Shown: in pieces, positions 57,940 through 64,000 of the stretch
How the letters are laid out: every line of letters begins with the position of its first letter
How positions within the stretch are numbered: position 1 is the first letter of the stretch
DNA from: Tigriopus japonicus
Taxonomy: Eukaryota; Arthropoda; Copepoda; Harpacticoida; Harpacticidae
Direction of reading: 5' to 3'
Assembly: GCA_010645155.1 (NCBI GenBank)
Contig: CM021319.1
Location: forward strand, 1,264,939-1,328,938
DNA: 64,000 nt
Program-made: the position numbers and the translations under genes
Notes under the pieces: model-generated
Seen by the model: only the letters and a program-made list of their open reading frames with translations
Told to the model about the DNA's origin: nothing
The model's database searches: none

Positions 57940-60663
57940 TATGGCCCGGAAAATTATTTGCAAAAAAGTGTCAAAATATCCGAAATATTTTTTTTCAAAA
58001 TATTTGCTGAATATTTGAAAAAAGCCCGATTTAAAAGAAAAAAAAATTGACTACGCCAGTATTTGGTATTTTTTTCTGTGTGTATCAATTTTCCAAATTT
58101 GTTTTTGGTGAATTTGATGCATGTTTGGAGGCATACTTTACTTGACAGGTAAGTGATTTAACAATTTAATTTTCAAATCGTCTCAATAGAAGGCGCAGTT
58201 TTTTTCGTGTTTGACAGTAGTTTTGGTTGTGAATGTCTAATCTCAAAACAAATGCCATTTTGATAATAATGATAATGTTTATTGCGACAATTTGATGTCA
58301 ATGGACCGTGTAGAGCTTGTTTACTTTTCTTCGTTCGCTCAATTAGTGCAATTGCCTAACGTCAGATGGCGCAGTACCTTAAGAGGTCGAAAGTCGAATT
58401 GGACTGTGAAATTCTACCAAGTTTTGGCGTCTATAACTTTGAAAATGTATGTGTTTTTGCGTGAAAACCGGATACTACTTGTACTTTGATATATGCGCTG
58501 TAATTTCAACTCTTCTCCTGTTAAGTGTATTGTTCCAAATTTGAATAAATTCACGTCAAGTTTTTGCGTTCCGACATTGCGCTGTGCATTCCTGGACATT
58601 TTATGTTCATTGGGTGAGGGCGTTTTGGTCTGCCAGATACAAACAAGTTTTCATGCCCAGACAACTCATAACCAGTGTTGAAATAAGTTCCAAATGCAAA
58701 GTACCATCGGCATGATTGAAATAATGAAAAAGAAAACCCAACACAGCGTTTAAAGGCAACGAAGGCTTCAAAGTAATTCTTTGGGATTTGATTACTCCCC
58801 TTGTTCCGGCAAAATTTCTTGCGAGATAAAGTTCTCATTCCAACGAAAAACGAGCACTACTTAAATCTAAATCTAGCAGCACTGATTTTATAACGTATGT
58901 TTATGTGAAACGCCAGCGCCCAAGGACCCTCCAGCAAGGAATGGTCACCTTTGCATTCACCAAACCTCACCAGCCAACTTGGGCAAAACTGTAAACAACG
59001 GCAAAGAAAGTTCAGACAGCCAAGAAGAGAGTAAGCTTCAAATTGTATGTTCTATCATCTAAAACCCAAGTGCCATGGGTAGGAAAGCTGTGATGTAATT
59101 TGCTATGATTATTTCTTTGATTCTACGGCTCCTAAGAACCTTTTTGAGCCAAGCTTGCTTGTGAAAAGTGCCCAAAATCCCCCATGCTCTGGCATTGAAC
59201 ATTGATTTGGATATTTGACCATAAGTATTTTATAAACGGCTGTCAGAGAATCTGTGATTTAAGCAATTGTACAATGCCATCATTTTGGCAAGAAATGGAG
59301 TCCATCCGGATTTGTTGTGCCTGAGGTTCAAAAATGGACTACATGAGGCGCACGCACCGTACTGGGTATTATTAAGGGTAGTCGCGTCTTATTGGTTTTC
59401 CAAATTTTCTAAAAGGGTTTCAAAACCCTTCCTTGAGTTTGACCTTTTATTATTTTAAACTAATGCAAAACTAAAATTGGAAACGAATTTAAAAAGTAAG
59501 AAATATCCCAAACCAACAATGGGTTTTTGAAACCCAGTTATAAAACTATAAATATACATTACACAACCACCCTGAATACTATGGACTCTTGATCACAATT
59601 GACAACATTTGTGCATCCACGGCAAGTGTCAAAATAAAAAGATTCTCTCAACCTTAAGGGCATTGGGGATCGTCAAGGCCAAATTTGACTCTGAATCAAT
59701 AGAAATGCCTTAAAACCAGTGGAATACATAAGATGTGACCCCTGTTACGTATTTGAAAACAATTCAAACACGCAACACCTTGATTTACAAAATTAGGGAC
59801 TTCAAAAGTTGCTTAAAATGACACTCTTTTTTTTTCCCAACCGAATATGGTGTGCCTCTTGTGGTCAACTTTAGAACCTCAAAGCACAAGAAATCTTGGA
59901 TCTCCGCCATTGTTTGTCAATGCCCAGTGGTCTCTAAATTTCAAGAAAGCAATTGTGCTTCTGGCTCAAAAACAATAGTAGAGCAATGACAAACTATTGT
60001 TATTTAACAATACAACAAGAACAAGTTCCTCTTTCAGTGTTGTTTAAGGGCAAAACCTGAACGTTTATTGTGGGTTCATCTCCAAGACAAACTAATATCC
60101 ATGGATAAAGGGTTTCTGCAATTTTAAATACTACTCAGGGACCTTGTTCATGAGAGTGTCCAGTGATTTAACCAAACACATAATATCCAAGCAGCCATCA
60201 AGACTTCCCACATTAGCATTTGAGGTCTCTTTTGCCCATTGACTGATATAATTTGAAAACTGAATATTTTCTTAAAAACACCTTTTTCTCCATGCCAATT
60301 GAATATTCTGCGTGACCTAATGTCATTTATGACTCTGAATGAAAACATAAATTAGATAGAGTATTTGTTAATAACATTAGTAGTGAACTACTTTGATACT
60401 ATCCCTAATTCATGCTCAATATAATGAAAAATGGCAACAATTTTGGGAAGAAAGTGGTATTTTGTTCAACCTTTTCTCTTGCAAAACTGAACTCGGGCAT
60501 GACTTATTTGCCAAAATAGAACAAAACAAAGCTCAAATACATTTTTGAAAACAAAATAGTATCGTACAAATGTATGTTATACATTCATAGGTAAAAATCG
60601 AGCAAAAATGAATAGATATTTTTAAAAGATTTTATATTTTAAAAGATTTATTTCCAGGCCCTA
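57940..60663. mobile_element. 2.7-kb non-autonomous hAT-type element, perfect TSD
   Basis: The left end TATGGCCCGGAAAATTATTT and the right end read inward TAGGGCCTGGAAATAAATC form imperfect TIRs. Identical octamers CTAATGAC flank it at 57932-57939 and 60664-60671 and fit nTnnnnAn. Length is 2,724 bp. No transposase-like frame is present. A Tc1-derived fragment (59396-59838) is nested inside. Confidence 0.75.
59396..59838. mobile_element. Deletion derivative of the Tc1-like element
   Basis: Its left 165 bp matches 17150-17310 (for example the CTAAAATTGG and AATTT-AAAAAG-AAGAAA region), and its right 90 bp matches 18415-18510 (CACCTTGATTTACAAAATTA, TTCAAAAGTTGCTTAA). The transposase-coding middle is replaced by about 190 bp of unrelated sequence. 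It is nested in the 57940-60663 element. Confidence 0.75.
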
Positions 60664-63160
60664 CTAATGACTACTTCCTTGCCTGTTTCACACTGCACTT
60701 AAAGATATCCGTCATGTTAGAGGTAGGTTGAGTTAGGTAAGGTTTCTCTCGTTCCGTTGAAATTTATTCCCGTAGTCCTTTTTTTTATTCCACGGTAAGA
60801 AAGTCTACTCTTGGGTTGGTGAGAGTAACATGGCATTGAACGGGATGAAATTGCGCACAATGACGTATGGGACGTTCATGTCACTGCACCATTAAAAGAC
60901 CTTACAAATTATATTGTGATATCATAGGTGCGTTGACTAGAGTGGTTTGATTTGACGGTTGATTTGAATGTTAATTTTATATTTGATGTGGTAAGTCAAT
61001 GCTTAATTTTCTTTATAGGGAATCCCATTCTTTGTAGTGGTAATAAAAAATCTGCAACCAACTCAAAACAAAAATTGGATTCATCTACTATATTCTTTTT
61101 AAGTGCGGTTTTTTTGCATAACAAAAACAATAACAAAAGATTTTCGTTCCTAACTTATTTTAGCCTTGCAAGTTTGTTTTCGATTTTGATTTCGGGTAGG
61201 CTTGTTTCAGCCGAAACTTTCCGTTTTTGTTACTTCACAAAATTTTATTTTTTATCGTCTTAATTAAGAGCTTCACTGAAAAGTGAGAAGTAATAATACA
61301 GTATAACATTTCCAAAACATGTCAGTTTTCATGGCAATGGAACGATCTAAAAGTGTTAAGTACTTGTGAACTTGTCAAGAAATGCTATACATGAACAATG
61401 AAATGCGAAAAAAACCATGGCAAAGATGAACTAGCTATTCAGATTTTTTTAATGTTTTTTTTGTTAACTCCAATATGATTTACACGATTTTGTTCGCACA
61501 ACGAAAAAACAAACTTTTCTCTGAAATCGGCCGACCACTCTTGAAATTGGTATATGGACACCTTTATTTCATATTTCTTAGCATTTTTGCGAAACTTTCT
61601 ATTTTCATCTTCTCGAATCATACGCTCTTTCCGCAAAAAAATACTTTCTTTAACATCTAATATTTCTTTTTAATGACTGAAAAATCATAAATTTCTCTGA
61701 AATGCTGTTACTTAGTAATCGAAATATACTCTTTTTTACACATTGTATTTTAGAGTGGCATAAATAATAAACAATATAAACTGTTGCCTTCTTTGGGAAT
61801 CTAACTTATTCTTCCAAACAAATTACCCTTAGATTGATTGCGATAAATCTCTTTTTCAGTCAATCAAAATAAATTGAAATCTTGCTTTGATTGAATTGAA
61901 GATTGACCATCAGATTCTTTTCGCGGTCTTTTGAGACTCGAGGTTTTTCAATTTAATCGAAGAAAGGCTCTTTGGTATTTGGTTACTGAAGCCCTGGCCT
62001 CTTCAACCGTCTTCAGACTTCGAACTAATTTCCTGGCTTGCTTTCAATATCGAGATGTAGGTTTTCTTCCGCAATTCAAGATGAAATTGGGTTTCGGTCC
62101 TTGGAAGCGACAAAAGAGATGAGAAGGGTGTTTTTTTCTGGATTTGCTCCAATGTAAGTCAAGGGCACCACTTGAATGTTCCAAAAAAATTTGCTTTTCC
62201 TTTGATGATTCCAAGTTTGTTCGTCAACCAAAACTTATTAAGCGGGTAAAAGTACAAAGCTCCTTTTTTACTTCTCATTTTTCGAAAAGTGAGATGTTGA
62301 AGATATTCTTCTTGACAAAGACATTGATGATTTTCATTTCCAGCTTTCATCATTCAATGTCAAGGCTTAGATGAAGTTCGAAAATGTGTGTCTGTCTAAA
62401 ATCTGATGTGTTAAAAGTGCACTTCTGAATCGTTTCCATTGCGATCTATTCATTTTATCTCATTTTTTTTCAGATAATTTTTGAATAATTTATCCTATGC
62501 GAGAGGTGAATGCCGTTACTAGTATTTGCTTCAACATTTAATGATATTTGTTATAACAACGAATTGGAGTTTGCAGATTTTGACTTACTTTGAACATTTC
62601 TGTATCTTTGATCAGGGACATCATAATTTTTTGTCCTTTAAAAAAAATCCCAATTTCAATTTTGCGGCCACTTTGAAAAGAATTATCTTTATCGATCCTT
62701 TATATTGATCATCCCTTGAAACTTTGTTTTGAAACAGAAATGGAATTTATCAAACTTGCACACAAGTAAGTTGTGAGATCAAAATCAGTTATTTTCAACT
62801 TTTCTGTTTATACCGAAAGACCTGTCCATCAAATCTTTTCCTGGAGAGGTCAAACTTTCTTTCCCATACTTTATCCTTCTCCAATTTCATGTGCCCGTCC
62901 AATCTATTGAGGATGGTATCAAATCGTTCGCACAGCTAATCCTGTCCCATTAAGATCATCAACCCCCATGTAAATAGATCTAGAGACAAGCTCTAGTCAA
63001 CTCTCATGGTAACACGAATCCGTCCAGGTACACCTGACCCATTGCCTACACTCTTCAATTGACCGACCAAAATCGACCCTGCCAATGGGTCAGCTCTAGA
63101 TGTCAATGACCCTTTGAGAGCTGAGCGCTTTGACAGCTCCAGATTTGAACTTCGAGTACA
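60664..63160. other. Intergenic, no gene recognised
   Basis: AT-rich sequence. Positions 61140-61240 share a CAGCCGAAACTTTC motif and surrounding TTTCG-rich sequence with 55480-55540, indicating a dispersed repeat. No domain-bearing frame is seen. The last part is the upstream region of the metalloprotease gene. Confidence 0.5.
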
Positions 63161-63161
63161 A

Positions 63162-63168
63162 TATAAAT
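63162..63168 (+). promoter_or_regulatory. TATA box of the astacin-like gene
   Basis: TATAAAT lies 95 bp upstream of the start codon at 63263. Transcription would be expected to begin near 63190-63200, giving a short 5' leader. Confidence 0.6.
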
Positions 63169-63262
63169 GTCTTTTGCGTCGTAGAAGCATTTAAGTCTTC
63201 TCCATTCTCGAAGATTGATCAGTCGTTGGATAGCTCTGAACCAGGATCAACCTTCGTTTACG

Positions 63263-63899
63263 ATGGCTTCAAACATTGCTCTGTTGGTTGTCGCCCTTTT
63301 GGTTGGATCTTCGAGCTTGATCTTGGCTGAAGAAGAGCTTACCAAAGTTCGACATCTCACTGAAGAGGACTTCAAAAACGCTGAGACCTTGGACGAAGAA
63401 GCCTTGTGGGAAGGTTTGGATGAGAAATTCAAGACCACAGGCGGTCCCCTACGCACTGTCTACAATAGCACCGTCCATAAAAGCGTAAGTGGAGTCATGT
63501 GAAGATCATTGGGATGTCATTCCCAATCTCACTCGCTTTCTCTTCCAGTTGTGGGGTATTTGGAAAGACAACACGGTTCCATATCAAATCATCGGTGACT
63601 TCAGCTCCAATGATCGAGCTGCCATTGCCAAGGCCATTCAATATCTCGAATCAGAGACCTGTGTGAGGTAAACCCACGAATTAAACCACGTTTGGAGCCT
63701 CCTAAGGTCTTCAGCTCTATCTCATACAAATAGATTCCGACCTACGGAGAACTCGAACTCATTACCGAGAATGGATATCAAGTCAGTGGATTTGGGAGGC
63801 TTTTGCTATGCGGTTTGGAACACGGCGGGTGGAGCTTCTGCCACGGTGAATCTCTCGCCTAATAGCGCTTGCACCATGCCTAGGACTATTTTGCACGAG
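63263..63899 (+). CDS. Astacin-type zinc metalloprotease, 5' part
   Basis: Three exons visible: 63263-63484, 63549-63667, 63734-63899; GT-AG and in phase, 169 residues, continuing past the window. The start ATG is followed by a signal peptide (NIALLVVALLVGSSSLILA) and an acidic propeptide. LWGIWKDNTVPYQIIGDFSS marks the start of the mature catalytic domain, where astacins have W-x-x-x-x-IPY. Exon 3 ends CTMPRTILHE, the first two residues of the zinc-binding HExxH, with the intron immediately after Glu. The remaining zinc ligands and the Met-turn lie outside the window. Astacins are secreted or membrane-bound endopeptidases in digestion, moulting or development; the secreted form is indicated here. 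The frame upstream to 63215 is not used, since 63263 gives a clean signal peptide. Confidence 0.85.
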
Positions 63900-64000
63900 G
63901 TGAGGAGACGATTTTCCTAATAGTTTAGTTAAGTAGGTAGATTCAATGTCATCCAAGGGAAGTCCGCTCTTTTTTGCTAACCCTTAAAAGGGACAGAAAT

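Overview
This is a eukaryotic window, most likely from an arthropod and probably a crustacean (a copepod would fit). The evidence is intron-rich genes with GT-AG junctions and many short introns, a Cys-loop channel that resembles arthropod pH-gated chloride channels, and an expanded otopetrin family. The species call is inference. There is one assembly gap of 100 N (3607-3706).

Layout. 1-2258 is repeat-rich and holds a tandem array and a hAT-type MITE with a perfect 8-bp target duplication. 2259-6694 (+) is a complete ten-exon very-long-chain acyl-CoA dehydrogenase (ACADVL-like). It converges on 6850-9098 (-), the first of two tandem MFS transporters of the MFSD4/NaGLT1 type; the second is at 11030-12623 (-) and has the same exon sizes. 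14247-43141 (+) is a cluster of three tandem otopetrin proton-channel genes: otop-A 14247-27348, otop-B 31434-36897 and otop-C 38985-43141. An intronless four-TM protein gene (30539-31123) lies between otop-A and otop-B. The first intron of otop-A is 9.0 kb and full of transposable elements: a mariner-like foldback, a LINE reverse-transcriptase relic split by a hAT MITE, a dead Tc1-like transposase, a tRNA-derived SINE head and a second hAT MITE. 48234-49436 (+) is an intronless Cys-loop ligand-gated channel. 49437-63160 is gene-poor and dominated by simple repeats, palindromic repeats and nested DNA transposons. 63263 onward (+) is the 5' part of an astacin-type zinc metalloprotease that runs off the window.

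How the parts fit. The ACAD gene is mitochondrial beta-oxidation. The other recognised genes are mostly membrane transport: two putative sugar/organic-solute transporters, three proton channels and one probable anion channel of a family that includes pH-gated members. Proton channels next to a candidate pH-gated chloride channel is a suggestive pairing, but co-function is untested. All exon models were joined by hand from splice consensus, codon phase and comparison between paralogues; every junction closes in frame. The most novel material is the set of short DNA transposons, several of which can be delimited to the base by target-site duplications.
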